A stretch of 64,000 nucleotides of DNA from Streptomyces sp. JH14 (lineage in GTDB: Bacteria; Actinomycetota; Actinomycetes; Streptomycetales; Streptomycetaceae). The notes beneath the pieces are model-generated. The model saw nothing but the letters and a program-made list of their open reading frames with translations, made no database searches and was not told the origin of the DNA. Each line of letters begins with the position of its first letter. Within the stretch, counting starts at the first letter, position 1. The stretch is taken from the NCBI RefSeq assembly GCF_029428675.1, contig NZ_JAJNEL010000001.1, forward strand, positions 6,262,001 to 6,326,000, written 5' to 3'. Both the position numbers and the translations under genes were made by a program. Below, piece after piece: positions 44,201-53,248 of the stretch.

Positions 44201-45202
44201 TCAAAGCCCGTGGGGCGACTCACGGGAAACGACGCGGAATCCGATGTTTCCGGCGGAGCTGTCCGGTGTGTTGGAAGTCCGTGCCGCGACGCGGTATCGG
44301 TTGCAATACGACTCGTGACACAGATACGAGCCACCGCGCATGGCGCGTGCATCCGGGGCGGATCCAGGCTCCGTGAAGTCATCGGCGCACCACTCCCATA
44401 CGTTTCCGACCATCTGGTAGAGGCCGTAACCGTTGGGCTGGAATGTCTTGACCGGTGCCGTGCCGATGTAGCCGTCGGCTGCGGTGTTGTGGTGCGGGAA
44501 GGTGCCCTGCCAGATGTTGCAGCGGTATCGCCCCCGCGGAGTGAGGTCGTTCCCCCATGGGTAACGGGCCTGTTCCAGCCCGCCGCGAGCGGCGTACTCC
44601 CATTCCTGTTCCGTGGGAAGTCCGGTTCCACTCCATGAGCAATAAGCCTGCGCGTCATTCCAGGAAACGTGCACCACCGGGTGGTTGGGTCGGTCGGCGA
44701 CGGCGGATCCCGGACCTTCTGGGGCGCGCCAGAAAGCGCCGGCGATCGGCAGCCACCACGGTGTCGCCTGAGGGACCTGTGTCACGGTGCGCCGCAACCG
44801 CGACGAGACGAACATATGGAAGACGAACGACCAGCCGAAACGTTCCGCCTCGGTGATGTAGCCGGTGGACTTGACGAAAGCGGCGAACTGGGCATTCGTC
44901 ACGGAGACCGGTGAGACGCGGAAGGCCTTCACCTCGATCTCCCGCACCGGCCCCTCACCGTCACCCGGGTTGACGTCCGGTTCCTCGCTGCCCATCAGGA
45001 ACCGGCCACCCGGCAAGGACACCAATTGTTTCCTCAACTGGCGCCGCCGCTCGTCCGATGCGGTGGCGACCGGAAGCATGGTCGGAGCGCTCACCTCTTC
45101 ACGCGCAACGGCACAGCATGACGGGCGGGACTCGCCGGTCGCGGGCGTCGTCTCCGGGCGGGTGTTGTTGCAACCGGACGGGTCGCCGCTATCTCTCACC
45201 AC
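44201..45202 (-). CDS. formylglycine-generating enzyme (SUMF1/FGE family)
   Basis: A 333-residue formylglycine-generating enzyme, which oxidises the Cys of a CxPxR motif in sulfatases to formylglycine with O2 and copper. The two active-site cysteines are Cys295 and Cys300 in RGGSYLCHESYCNRYRVAAR, followed by SNTPDSSAGNIGFRV, as in Streptomyces FGE. The SUMF1 fold starts at LVSLPGGRFLMGSEEPDVNP. A Cys-Cys pair near residue 30 is in the N-terminal extension. GTG start at 45202 with AAGGAAGG upstream. No sulfatase gene is in the window. Confidence 0.92.
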   Translation of the reverse strand: MVRDSGDPSGCNNTRPETTPATGESRPSCCAVAREEVSAPTMLPVATASDERRRQLRKQLVSLPGGRFLMGSEEPDVNPGDGEGPVREIEVKAFRVSPVSVTNAQFAAFVKSTGYITEAERFGWSFVFHMFVSSRLRRTVTQVPQATPWWLPIAGAFWRAPEGPGSAVADRPNHPVVHVSWNDAQAYCSWSGTGLPTEQEWEYAARGGLEQARYPWGNDLTPRGRYRCNIWQGTFPHHNTAADGYIGTAPVKTFQPNGYGLYQMVGNVWEWCADDFTEPGSAPDARAMRGGSYLCHESYCNRYRVAARTSNTPDSSAGNIGFRVVSRESPHGL

Positions 45203-45268
45203 TCACCTTCCTTCTTCTGCGCCGTGCCGGCACGGCGCGTGCAGAGCCGACCCGAGTCGGGCAGGGCT

Positions 45269-45538
45269 TCAGTGGACCGCAGGTCCTGGAGGGGGCTGAG
45301 CGCCCGTGTCAGCCGGATCCCGGTGGGTTCGGTCGAGATCGGCCAGGAAGCGCATCCATCGGTTGCACGTGTCACCCCGCTGGCGCAGTGCATGATAAAG
45401 GATCTCGGTGAGCCCGCGCCGGATGGTCCGATGCGCAGGCGGAGTGCGGATATTCCGGAGCTCGTGCGGGCCGGTCTCCATGTGCTCGCTCGTCGACGTG
45501 ACACGGGCGGCGGCTTCCACTCCGCCCACGACGTTCAT
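45269..45538 (-). CDS. small hypothetical protein coupled to GNAT gene
   Basis: An 89-codon frame whose ATG (45538) overlaps the stop of the GNAT gene in an ATGA. The product is basic and helical in its middle (TIRRGLTEILYHALRQRG, CNRWMRFLADLDRTHRD), with a proline-rich end. The overlap is the main evidence that it is a real gene; family unknown. Confidence 0.5.
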   Translation of the reverse strand: MNVVGGVEAAARVTSTSEHMETGPHELRNIRTPPAHRTIRRGLTEILYHALRQRGDTCNRWMRFLADLDRTHRDPADTGAQPPPGPAVH

Positions 45539-46047
45539 CGCACCCAGTAGCGCCGCACGGGGCCGTGTTCGGTCTCCCGGACGGCTTCGAGGACGCCGCC
45601 GTGGTGCTCGATCGTCTTCACCGAGGCGAGGTTGTCGACTTCGCAGACGATCAGCACCCCGTCCAGGCCGAGCCCCCGCGCCTCGTCGAGCATCCGGCCC
45701 AGGGCCCACGTGGCCAGCCCGCGCCGACGTGAAGACGGCCGGATCCCGTATCCGATGTGGCCGTACTGCAGCACGTAGTCGTCGAGCCCGTGCCGCAGAG
45801 CGATCCCGCCGTGCACGCGATCGCCCTCGACGATCCATCGGTACGTACAACCCCGGCCGGTCTCCATGGCTTTCGGAGCCGACTCGTCGGCCAGCAGCGC
45901 CACCCAGGCCGCGAACCCGTCCGGAGAGTCGACCTCGTGGGACGGCCCCAGCCCGAATCCGTCCTCGTGGAGGCCGGGACCCCACTCGTCACGCGCCTCG
46001 AGCCAGGCGGAGTGCAGACGGGTGGTGGGCGCGATCAGTTCAGGCAT
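45535..46047 (-). CDS. GNAT family N-acetyltransferase
   Basis: A 170-residue single-domain GNAT. The acetyl-CoA site is IGYGIRPSSRRRGLATWALG (about 100-119), followed by GLDGVLIVCEVDNLASVKTI and the EHHGGVLEA turn that are typical of the RimJ/RimL-like branch. Acceptor unknown. Its stop overlaps the start of a small ORF, suggesting joint translation. Confidence 0.88.
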   Translation of the reverse strand: MPELIAPTTRLHSAWLEARDEWGPGLHEDGFGLGPSHEVDSPDGFAAWVALLADESAPKAMETGRGCTYRWIVEGDRVHGGIALRHGLDDYVLQYGHIGYGIRPSSRRRGLATWALGRMLDEARGLGLDGVLIVCEVDNLASVKTIEHHGGVLEAVRETEHGPVRRYWVR

Positions 46048-46138
46048 ACGGCGACGATACCGATCCGGCGAGTTCCTTCCGCAGCCACGTACGGACCCGA
46101 GGCCGTGGCACGCCGACCGAACCCCGCTTCCTCCGCTG

Positions 46139-46897
46139 TCAGCCGACGAGTTGCTGGCCGCCGTCGATGTCGTAGGTCGCGCCGGTGAGTGCCGTGTTGG
46201 TCATGATGTGGACGGCGAGCGCCGCGACGTCGGCCGGCACGACAACGCGGCCGATCGGCAGCGCGGCGCGCAGTTCCTCCCGACGGGCGTCGAGTCCGTC
46301 ACCGAGAAGCCGGGCCGACAACGGCGTGTCCACGAAGCCGGCAGCGATCAGGTTGACCCGGACCGGCGCGAGCTCGAGCGCGAGGCCGGCGGTGAGCGCG
46401 GGCAGCGCGGCGGTGACCGCGGGCGCGATCCCGAGGCCGGCGCGGACCCGCCGGGCGCCCGTGCCGCCGAGGAGCAGCAGCGTGCCGCCCGGCCGTACCG
46501 TGCCGGCGGCGAGGCGCGCGACCTCGAGCGCGAGCGCCGTGTGCCCGCTGATCGCCCGGCGCGCCTGATCGGCGTCCATGTCCAGGAGGCGCCTGTAGGA
46601 CGGGTGTCCAGCGGTGACCATGATGTGGTCGACCGGACTGGGCAGATTCTGGAAGAACCGCTGCAGCGCCGCCGAGTCGTCGGCGTCGAAGGCGGCGGTG
46701 CTGAGCGCTCCGACCTCGGCGGCCGCGGTGCGCAGCCGTTCGGGGTCCCGTCCGGTGAGAATCACCGCGGCGCCTTCGGCACGGGCGTGCCTGGCGGTCG
46801 CCAGACCGATGCCCGCGCTCCCGCCGATGACGACGAGGGTCTGTCCGAGCAGGGCCGGGTCGCGGGGGACGGGCGCCGCCGATGGCTCAAAACTCAT
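46139..46897 (-). CDS. SDR-fold protein lacking the catalytic Tyr and Lys
   Basis: A 252-residue short-chain dehydrogenase-like protein. The cofactor motif GGSAGIG is intact (residues 25-31), as are LTGRDPERL and the C-terminal GATYDIDGGQQLVG. Where the catalytic Ser-Tyr-x3-Lys should be, the sequence is LLLLGGTGARRVRAGL followed by an alanine-rich helix without Tyr or Lys. It may bind NAD(P)H without classical catalysis or use another mechanism. AGGAGG precedes the ATG at 46897. It is next to a canonical SDR gene on the same strand. Confidence 0.87.
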   Translation of the reverse strand: MSFEPSAAPVPRDPALLGQTLVVIGGSAGIGLATARHARAEGAAVILTGRDPERLRTAAAEVGALSTAAFDADDSAALQRFFQNLPSPVDHIMVTAGHPSYRRLLDMDADQARRAISGHTALALEVARLAAGTVRPGGTLLLLGGTGARRVRAGLGIAPAVTAALPALTAGLALELAPVRVNLIAAGFVDTPLSARLLGDGLDARREELRAALPIGRVVVPADVAALAVHIMTNTALTGATYDIDGGQQLVG

Positions 46898-47024
46898 GAA
46901 TCCTCCTCTGCCGTGGCGACACAGGTGTCTGCTGAAATGAGCCACCAACTCTGCGGTCTCCGGAACGAATCAGTCGATCAGACGCGGGTAGCGGGTGCCT
47001 CCGCCAGGCGAGACCGGCGTCTCC

Positions 47025-47711
47025 TCACCGTTCGAGCGGTTGCGACAGGGCGTGCTTGACCTGCCTGGTCCGCTCGTCGGTGAGGACCTCGACCCGGTCG
47101 TTCGCCAGGGCGTCCAAGGTCTGCTCCGCGACGTCGGCCGCGCTGATCTTCGGCGCGTCCGTGAAGGAGCTGAGATCCGTCTCCACGAAACTGGCGTGGA
47201 CGCCGACCACGAGCGTCCCCTGCTCGCGCAGGCCTTCCCGCAGCGCACCCGTCAACGACCACTGGGCTGCCTTGGAGGCCGCATACCCGGGGTAGTCCGG
47301 CCGAGAGGTCCACGAGGCAGTCGACAGCATGTTCACCAGTGCGCCACCGCCGTTGCGGGCCAGGACGGGTGCGAAGGCACGGGAGACGGCCCAGGTGCCG
47401 AAGTAGTTGATCTCCATCGCCTGGCGTGCCCCGTCGAAGGAACCTGCCAGGAGCTCGGTGCTGAAGCCTCCGACGCCGGCGTTGTTGATCACAATGGTGA
47501 CGTCACCCGCCGCGGCAGCTGCCGCGGCAACCTCCTCGGGCTCGGTGACGTCCAGCCGCAGCGCAGTGACGTCCTCATCGGTCACGCTCGCCGGATCGCG
47601 GGCGCCGGCGTAGACCTTGGCTGCTCCGCGGTCGATCAGCGCACGAGCGAACGCGCGGCCGATGCCCCGATTGGCCCCCGTCACCAGGGCGACTGATCCT
47701 TTGATCTCCAT
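47025..47711 (-). CDS. short-chain dehydrogenase/reductase
   Basis: A 228-residue classical SDR. Cofactor motif TGANRGIG (residues 11-18), NNAGVGG, then the catalytic Ser in MLSTASWTS and Tyr-x3-Lys in YPGYAASKAAQW. Length and order are normal. Substrate unknown. A second SDR-fold gene lacking catalytic residues lies downstream on the same strand, 128 bases away. Confidence 0.9.
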   Translation of the reverse strand: MEIKGSVALVTGANRGIGRAFARALIDRGAAKVYAGARDPASVTDEDVTALRLDVTEPEEVAAAAAAAGDVTIVINNAGVGGFSTELLAGSFDGARQAMEINYFGTWAVSRAFAPVLARNGGGALVNMLSTASWTSRPDYPGYAASKAAQWSLTGALREGLREQGTLVVGVHASFVETDLSSFTDAPKISAADVAEQTLDALANDRVEVLTDERTRQVKHALSQPLER

Positions 47712-48229
47712 TGCGCTTCCTCCCTGCCGACTACCTGCCGTGCCCGGCAGGTCGTCGGGACGCGTGATGCTCCCGCGAGCGGCTCAGTTCGGCCGGCACT
47801 GCGAGGGACACGCCGCTGCCCATGCGTGAGTGTGCAGCACGCAACCCATCGCCCCGGGGCCGGAATTCTCAGCCGCGTTGCGGGGCGGTGCCGGGCGAAC
47901 GGGCCGTCGTGCACGCCGACGCGCCCGTGGAGCACGTTTCCTCCACTGCCAGCGTGCACCGGATCCCGCGGCTCTGCATGTGTGAACGGGGCCCGAGCGC
48001 AGGGCGAGCCACCTGGGCGGCCGCGGCTCGGTGAGGGCCGGCCGGCCGTCGGACGGGCAACGCCCTGATACACCGGCCGGACGGCGCCTTGCGGGCGGTG
48101 TGGTGGCCGTTCCCCACTGACCTGCAAGTGCAGGGGATGGTGCGTCGACTCTGAATGCCGCGCGGAACGGCGACGGCACCGATGCTTCTGTGGTGTGGTC
48201 ACTCTCCGTCGCAGAATGTCTCCGCGCGC
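47712..48229. other. intergenic, nothing recognised
   Basis: 518 bases between the SDR start and the lipoate ligase-like stop. Overlapping frames exist on both strands but none has a plausible start site with coding character. The part nearest 47712 should contain the SDR promoter. Confidence 0.4.
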
Positions 48230-49300
48230 TTACGGCACGCGTGCCGTCCACTCCGCACTGCTGTATTTGGCGGCGGCCAGTTCTTCCGCTCGTGCCAGTT
48301 CCTCAGGAGTGATGCGTCCCTGGGCGAGTCCGTAGCGGTTGCGGAAGGACTCCACCATGCGGTCGATGACGGCCTCGCGCGGCAGGCCGGTTTGGCGGCG
48401 CAGCGGGTCGACGCGCTTCTTCGCCGACGTGGTGCCCTTGTCGGACATCTTCTCCTTGCCGATGCGGAGGACCTCGAGCATCTTGTCGGCGTCGATGTCG
48501 TAGGACATGGTGACGTGGTGGAGCACGGCGCCGGGTCCGCCGTCCGGGCCGACCATGCGTTTCTGGGCAGCGCCGGCGATCTTGCCGACCTCTGTCGCGA
48601 TGTCGTTGAGCGGCTGGTACCAGGCCTTGATGCCCATGTCGCCGAGCGCCGCGAGCACCCAGTCGTCCAGGTAGGCGTAACTGTCCGCGAAGGAGAGGCC
48701 GGAGACGAGGGCGTCCGGGACGGACAGCGAGTACGTGATGGTGTTGCCGGGCTCCACGAACATGGCGCCACCGCCGGAGATGCGGCGCACGACCGTGACA
48801 CCGTGACGCTCGGTGCCCGCCGGCTCGACCTCGTTGCGCAGTGACTGGAAGCTGCCGATGATCACAGCGGGGGAGGCCCACTCCCAGACGCGCAGGGTCG
48901 GCGGACGCCGGCCTGCTGCGACCTCCGCGGTGATCACTTCGTCGAGTGCCATGTGCAGCGCGGGGGACTGCGGGACCTCGTGGATGAGCTGCCAGTCGTA
49001 GTCGCTCCACTCGGTGGCATGCGCAAGCGCCCGGCGTACGGCGACGGCGACCCCCTCGGAGGTCAGGCCCAGCATCACCGTGGAGGCGGGCAGTGCCACG
49101 TTGATGCGGGTCGCGAGACCGGCGGTGTCCGTGTCGGCCGGGGCGCCTTCCAGCGCGGCGTTGATCGCGAGGATGGCTTCGTCGGGTTCGAGGAAGAAGT
49201 CCCCGGCGACCCGCACGTTGCGCAGCGCGCCGCCCTCGACGTCCAGATCGACCACGACGAGCTTGCCGCCGGGGACCTTGTACTCACCGTGCACAGCCAT
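48230..49300 (-). CDS. lipoate-protein ligase A-like (biotin/lipoate A/B ligase family)
   Basis: A 356-residue protein. From about residue 115 it is a BPL/LplA catalytic domain: LHMALDEVIT, RVWEWASPAVIIGSFQSL, the RRISGGGAMFVEPGN motif and the lysine segment EVGKIAGAAQKRM. The first 110 residues (GGKLVVVDLDVEGGALRNVR, FFLEPDEAILAINAALEG) correspond to the small accessory domain that in most bacteria is at the C-terminus of LplA, here placed first. It likely attaches lipoate or octanoate to carrier proteins. ATG at 49300 has TGGAGG directly upstream. Confidence 0.85.
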   Translation of the reverse strand: MAVHGEYKVPGGKLVVVDLDVEGGALRNVRVAGDFFLEPDEAILAINAALEGAPADTDTAGLATRINVALPASTVMLGLTSEGVAVAVRRALAHATEWSDYDWQLIHEVPQSPALHMALDEVITAEVAAGRRPPTLRVWEWASPAVIIGSFQSLRNEVEPAGTERHGVTVVRRISGGGAMFVEPGNTITYSLSVPDALVSGLSFADSYAYLDDWVLAALGDMGIKAWYQPLNDIATEVGKIAGAAQKRMVGPDGGPGAVLHHVTMSYDIDADKMLEVLRIGKEKMSDKGTTSAKKRVDPLRRQTGLPREAVIDRMVESFRNRYGLAQGRITPEELARAEELAAAKYSSAEWTARVP

Positions 49301-49809
49301 GCCTCCAGAGACGCCCGACTCCTCGATGAATCGGCTCCGATCACCTACAACGCTGCCACCGTGAGGGATTAATCCGAACCCACATCCCACGCTTCGGCTC
49401 CGTGATCGTGCCCTGGTCCGTGTGTCGAGCAGCGGGCTGTTGGTGGTGTGGTCGCTTCAGTCACGGGCCGTCGCGAGCGTCGGCACCGACAAGCCGGCCC
49501 ACCGGCGGCCACTGCCCGTCACGGCTGCGGTTTTCCGCAGGTCAGCCATCTGGCGTGGCCGGGAGCTCGTGACTGAGCGCCTTTGGTTGGCCAGCGAGCA
49601 CGGGCTGTCGCCGTGAGGTCGTGGTCCGCTGTGCTTCGGCAGATTGGGACTGAAAGGGCTGTGAACGAGCCTTGACATGGATCAATACCTGCTCAGCCCA
49701 GCGGGCGTGCTTTCTTCGGGGCTCCTACCGTAGAGGAGTGGGCCGATGTTGCGTCGGTGCAGCGGGCGGCCTGTATCGGCTCCGCACAGCACCGGAAGGT
49801 GGTTCGGAG
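49301..49809. other. intergenic between divergent genes
   Basis: About 500 bases between the ligase-like gene and the CMD-like gene. A TTGACA at 49672-49677 could be a -35 box for the latter, but no matching -10 box is spaced well. No supported gene; a 64-codon plus frame at 49422-49616 lacks a ribosome binding site. Confidence 0.35.
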
Positions 49810-50166
49810 ATGACCAAGACCACAGAAGCCCCCGTTCTCGAGACGCTCTCCGCTATGACAGTGGACTCGATCGAGCGTTGTGGGCTGGACGACAGCACAC
49901 TCATTCTCACGCGCTTGGCAGCGCTCGCGGCCATGGACGCACCCACGATCTCCTACGTTGCGCATGTCGACCCCGCCATGAAGGCGGACTTGACGATCGA
50001 GCAAGTACAGGACGTTCTCGTTGCCATCGCCCCGGTTGTGGGCACGGCACGCGTCATGTCGGCCGCAACTCACATCACCGAGGCACTCGGCATTGCCATC
50101 GAGGTAGCCGAGTCCGAAGCAGAAGCGATGGCCGAGGCCGGAGCCCATAACCGGAGCCAGTCCTGA
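49810..50166 (+). CDS. carboxymuconolactone decarboxylase-like (AhpD-fold) protein
   Basis: A 118-residue all-helical protein resembling the CMD/AhpD fold: ETLSAMTVDSIERCGLDD, LTRLAALAAMDAPTISYVAH and VQDVLVAIAPVVGTARVMSAATHI. The CxxC pair of AhpD peroxidase partners is missing, so it is not a thiol peroxidase; similar small proteins occur in Streptomyces stress clusters. GGAAGG lies 12 bases before the ATG at 49810, which is preferred to an upstream in-frame start. Confidence 0.75.
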   Translation: MTKTTEAPVLETLSAMTVDSIERCGLDDSTLILTRLAALAAMDAPTISYVAHVDPAMKADLTIEQVQDVLVAIAPVVGTARVMSAATHITEALGIAIEVAESEAEAMAEAGAHNRSQS

Positions 50167-50283
50167 GTGAATCCTCGCTCGCCAGGGCGGAGGAGCTGGA
50201 CTGATCGTCGAGCGTGGCAATGCCGTCTGTGAGGCGATCGCCACTGACGTGGATCAGCGATGGCGCTGAAGAGGAGAACGCAC

Positions 50284-50697
50284 ATGACCGCCGAGATGAA
50301 TTTGGCCTACGACTATCCGCTCCTGGGCGCATTCTGGACCTTGCTGTGGATTTTCCTGTGGATGATGTGGATTTTCCTGCTCTTCCGGATTTTCTCGGAC
50401 ATTTTCCGTGACGACTCCCTCAACGGGTGGGCCAAGGCAGGGTGGTCCATCTTCGCGATCGTCCTCCCCTTCCTCGGTGTGTTCGTGTACCTGATCGCGC
50501 GCGGCAAAGGCATGGGGGAACGCGAAGCGCATCAGGCCCGAGCCCGGCAGCATGCGTTCGAGAGCTACGTCCGCGAGGCCGCCGGCACCGCCAAGCCGAG
50601 TGCGGCGGAGGAACTTGCGAAGCTCTCGGAAATCAAGGCCAGAGGCGACCTCACGGACGAGGAGTTCCAGCGCGCCAAGGGGAAGATCCTGCACTGA
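50284..50697 (+). CDS. membrane protein with PLDc_N-like and SHOCT domains
   Basis: A 137-residue protein with two transmembrane segments (FWTLLWIFLWMMWIFLLF and WSIFAIVLPFLGVFVYLIA) in the PLDc_N arrangement, then a basic linker and a C-terminal SHOCT motif (EELAKLSEIKARGDLTDEEF). SHOCT tails are short oligomerisation modules. AGAGGAG precedes the ATG at 50284. It probably sits in the membrane as a small structural or stress protein; genes around it also encode membrane or stress functions. Confidence 0.8.
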   Translation: MTAEMNLAYDYPLLGAFWTLLWIFLWMMWIFLLFRIFSDIFRDDSLNGWAKAGWSIFAIVLPFLGVFVYLIARGKGMGEREAHQARARQHAFESYVREAAGTAKPSAAEELAKLSEIKARGDLTDEEFQRAKGKILH

Positions 50698-50786
50698 AAC
50701 GCCGTTCGCGTGCGAATCGGCCTGTGGGCCGTGGTGCGAGGGCTTTTTTCCTGTCCGGCATCCGGTGGATCGGCGGGAGGTGCCCC

Positions 50787-52130
50787 ATGAGCAGGCGCGG
50801 GATTGCGCGTCTGGCCTTGGCGGCGGGCGCAGCGGCGCTTCTGGTGCTGGTGGTCTTCGGCGGGCTCGGAAGCCTCGTGCTCATGGGGGTGGGGTGGGCA
50901 GGACTCGCGCTCACGGCGGCCGGCGTGTGGTGGATGCTCACCCACACCGGCTGGATCAGGGTGCTGGCCGCGCTACTGGTGGTCGCCGCGCCGCTCGGTG
51001 TTCTGCTTCTGTACGCGGCTGCCGGGCTGCTGTGGGTCGTGGTGGCCTCGCTGGGTCTCTGGGCGCTGGCCGTTTCCGCAGGCAGGGCCGCACTTGTCGA
51101 AGACACCTCACCGAGCATGACGGAGCGCTCCGTCAGCCGGGCAAAGCGACCATTCCTGATCATGAATCCGCTCTCAGGCGGCGGAAAGGTCGAGAGGTTC
51201 CATCTGGCGGAGCGAGCCAGAACCCTCGGTGCCGAGGTCGTCGTGCTGGATCCGGCGCAGCGGCAGGATGTGACCGAGCTCGCGTGTCGGGCCGTCCAGG
51301 GTGGAGCCGATCTGCTCGGCGTCGCAGGTGGTGACGGTACGCAGGCCTCGGTCGCCGGTGTGGCTGCAGAGCACGACATCCCCTTCATGGTGATCAGTGC
51401 TGGCACTCGCAACCACTTCGCCAAGGATCTGGGCCTGGACCGGCAGGATCCCTCCAGGTGTCTGGAGGCACTGACCGACGGCGTCGAACTGCGCATCGAC
51501 CTCGGCTACCTCCACGCGGGAGTGCCTGGGGACCGGAGCGCGGGGCGCGTCTTCATCAACAACGCCTCGTTCGGCGTGTACGCGGAAGTCGTGCAGAGTC
51601 CCGCCTATCGCGACGACAAGGCCCGCACGATCCTGGAGATGCTGCCGGATCTGCTGACACACCCCAGCGGCACGCGGCTGAGTGTCCGTGCCGGTTCGCT
51701 GACTACGGACGGTCCCCAGGCCGTACTGGTGAGCAACAACCCCTATGAGAGGGGCGACTCGGCCGGACTGGGGCGCCGAGAGCGACTGGACTCCGGCGAG
51801 CTGGGGGTGCTTTGTGTGAGCGTCGGCAACGCCGCCGAAGCGACAGAGCTCCTGCTGCGTGGCCGGCAGGGCCGCGGGCTGACCACGGCCACCGCCCGAC
51901 GAGAGGTCGTTGTCGACGCCGACGCTCCCGTCATCCCGGTCGGTGTCGACGGCGAGGCGCTGATGTTGCCCACTCCGGTGCGCTGTCGCCTCGCGGCCGG
52001 CGCTCTGCGCGTGCGCGTGCCCCGGAACCGGCCCGGTGTGCCGCACGGTGCCCCGCCGATGGACTGGCGGCGGGTGCGGCGTCTGGCGCTGACGATGGGG
52101 CGGGTCGCGGCAGGACGTGGTGCCGCCTGA
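50787..52130 (+). CDS. diacylglycerol kinase-like lipid kinase with N-terminal membrane domain
   Basis: A 447-residue protein. Residues 1 to about 110 are four hydrophobic segments; the rest is a DAGK/sphingosine-kinase catalytic domain with the start motif FLIMNPLSGGGKVERF, the nucleotide loop VAGGDGTQASVAG and SAGTRNHFAKDLGLD. It should phosphorylate a lipid, with ATP, at the inner face of the membrane. GGGAGG precedes the ATG at 50787. It follows the SHOCT-domain gene by about 90 bases on the same strand. Confidence 0.87.
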   Translation: MSRRGIARLALAAGAAALLVLVVFGGLGSLVLMGVGWAGLALTAAGVWWMLTHTGWIRVLAALLVVAAPLGVLLLYAAAGLLWVVVASLGLWALAVSAGRAALVEDTSPSMTERSVSRAKRPFLIMNPLSGGGKVERFHLAERARTLGAEVVVLDPAQRQDVTELACRAVQGGADLLGVAGGDGTQASVAGVAAEHDIPFMVISAGTRNHFAKDLGLDRQDPSRCLEALTDGVELRIDLGYLHAGVPGDRSAGRVFINNASFGVYAEVVQSPAYRDDKARTILEMLPDLLTHPSGTRLSVRAGSLTTDGPQAVLVSNNPYERGDSAGLGRRERLDSGELGVLCVSVGNAAEATELLLRGRQGRGLTTATARREVVVDADAPVIPVGVDGEALMLPTPVRCRLAAGALRVRVPRNRPGVPHGAPPMDWRRVRRLALTMGRVAAGRGAA

Positions 52131-52383
52131 GCGAACGGTTGGTGTTGGTCCGGCGGACGTAGGGCGGTCATCGTTCGTCGGTGGGCGGAGGAGCAGCCGT
52201 ACCGGGTCCGGGCCGGGCAGGCTGTTCGGCGGTGGTGAGGGGCAACCATTCCGCTCCGGTGGGAGCGCGATGGCACGTCGCTCTTCGTTCCGGTGTGCTC
52301 GATCGCGGACGCGGACTCCTCTCACTCGTGCGGCTGATCCGCCCGCATTGATCCGCGGTCACCCGTGCAGAGCGCACAAACTG

Positions 52384-52920
52384 TCAGAGTTCGATTGCGT
52401 CGCCTGGCCTGATGGTAGCGTTCATATTTCGCTGCATCATGCGCAACGCCGCGTCCGCGAGGTCGGAGTGAATATGTGCGACTGCATCATTGGGAATTGT
52501 TACATTCAAATGCCGGATGTGGGCATCCAGTGCTGAATACAGGATGCACTGCTCCGTCACCTGACCGCATAGGATAATGTGGTCGACGCTCAACTGGCTG
52601 AATAGATAGGCTAGGGGAGTCTCGTAAAATATCGAGTGCCGGGCTTTGACGACAAAAAGTGATGCCTCGTCCGGGCGCAAGGGCTCGACCAGATCGCCGC
52701 GTGCACCTGCAAGGGCTGTTTCCACGATTTCGCCGTGATGGGAGCGCCATTCACCAAAATTGTCGTTGGCATAGATGACGGGGACATTCCGTTGCCGAGC
52801 TTCCTCTATGAGTCGAACAATCCGGGGAACCGCGCGCTCCACCGATGGGATAAGTAGCTCTGCATCCGGATGCTCATAATTGTTGATCATATCGATCACG
52901 ATGAGCGCCGTCTTTCCCAT
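52384..52920 (-). CDS. isochorismatase family hydrolase of atypical codon use
   Basis: A 178-residue cysteine hydrolase with an intact triad: Asp10 in LIVIDMINNY, Lys92 in VVKARHSIF and Cys125 in VTEQCILYSA. It may hydrolyse a small amide or vinyl ether such as nicotinamide-like or isochorismate-like compounds. Codon use differs sharply from the neighbours: many codons end in A or T (four CTA Leu, two ATA Ile), suggesting recent transfer. A small hypothetical gene lies 28 bases upstream on the same strand. Confidence 0.87.
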   Translation of the reverse strand: MGKTALIVIDMINNYEHPDAELLIPSVERAVPRIVRLIEEARQRNVPVIYANDNFGEWRSHHGEIVETALAGARGDLVEPLRPDEASLFVVKARHSIFYETPLAYLFSQLSVDHIILCGQVTEQCILYSALDAHIRHLNVTIPNDAVAHIHSDLADAALRMMQRNMNATIRPGDAIEL

Positions 52921-52948
52921 ACGTCCATGGTGACACTCTTCAGGGCGT

Positions 52949-53248
52949 TCAGGCATCCGAGAGGCTCTCCCCGAACCGGGGCTGGATCTCCGCATACTCG
53001 GCCGAGTGGAGCGCCCTCGGCTGATTGACGTCGCGCACCGGTAAGGGCTTGAGTTCTTGCTTGATGACGGCTCGGCGCTTGCCGTTATCCGTTCGGTAGG
53101 TGGCTACGTTACCGGCGATGACCTGGCCAGACCGGGCACGGTTGACGGCGGCTACGAGCTCGCGGACACCGAACGGGAGATCCCCCGACGGGAGCGGGAT
53201 GCCCGCGGTCTGCGCCGCGGTAGGCGCTTCCTTGGTGTTCGGAGACAT
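52949..53248 (-). CDS. hypothetical protein with a TTA codon
   Basis: A 99-residue protein (ATG at 53248; a GTG six codons earlier is also possible). Segments: LPFGVRELVAAVNRARSG, YRTDNGKRRAVIKQE and ALHSAEYAEIQPRF. Family unknown. Codon 69 (53042-53044) is TTA, which in Streptomyces needs the bldA tRNA, so expression may be limited to development. It precedes the foreign-looking isochorismatase gene and may share its promoter. Confidence 0.55.
   Translation of the reverse strand: MSPNTKEAPTAAQTAGIPLPSGDLPFGVRELVAAVNRARSGQVIAGNVATYRTDNGKRRAVIKQELKPLPVRDVNQPRALHSAEYAEIQPRFGESLSDA

Noticed and set aside
49672..49677. TTGACA as a promoter -35 box
   Set aside because: No acceptable -10 box lies 16-19 bases downstream, so a promoter is not claimed.
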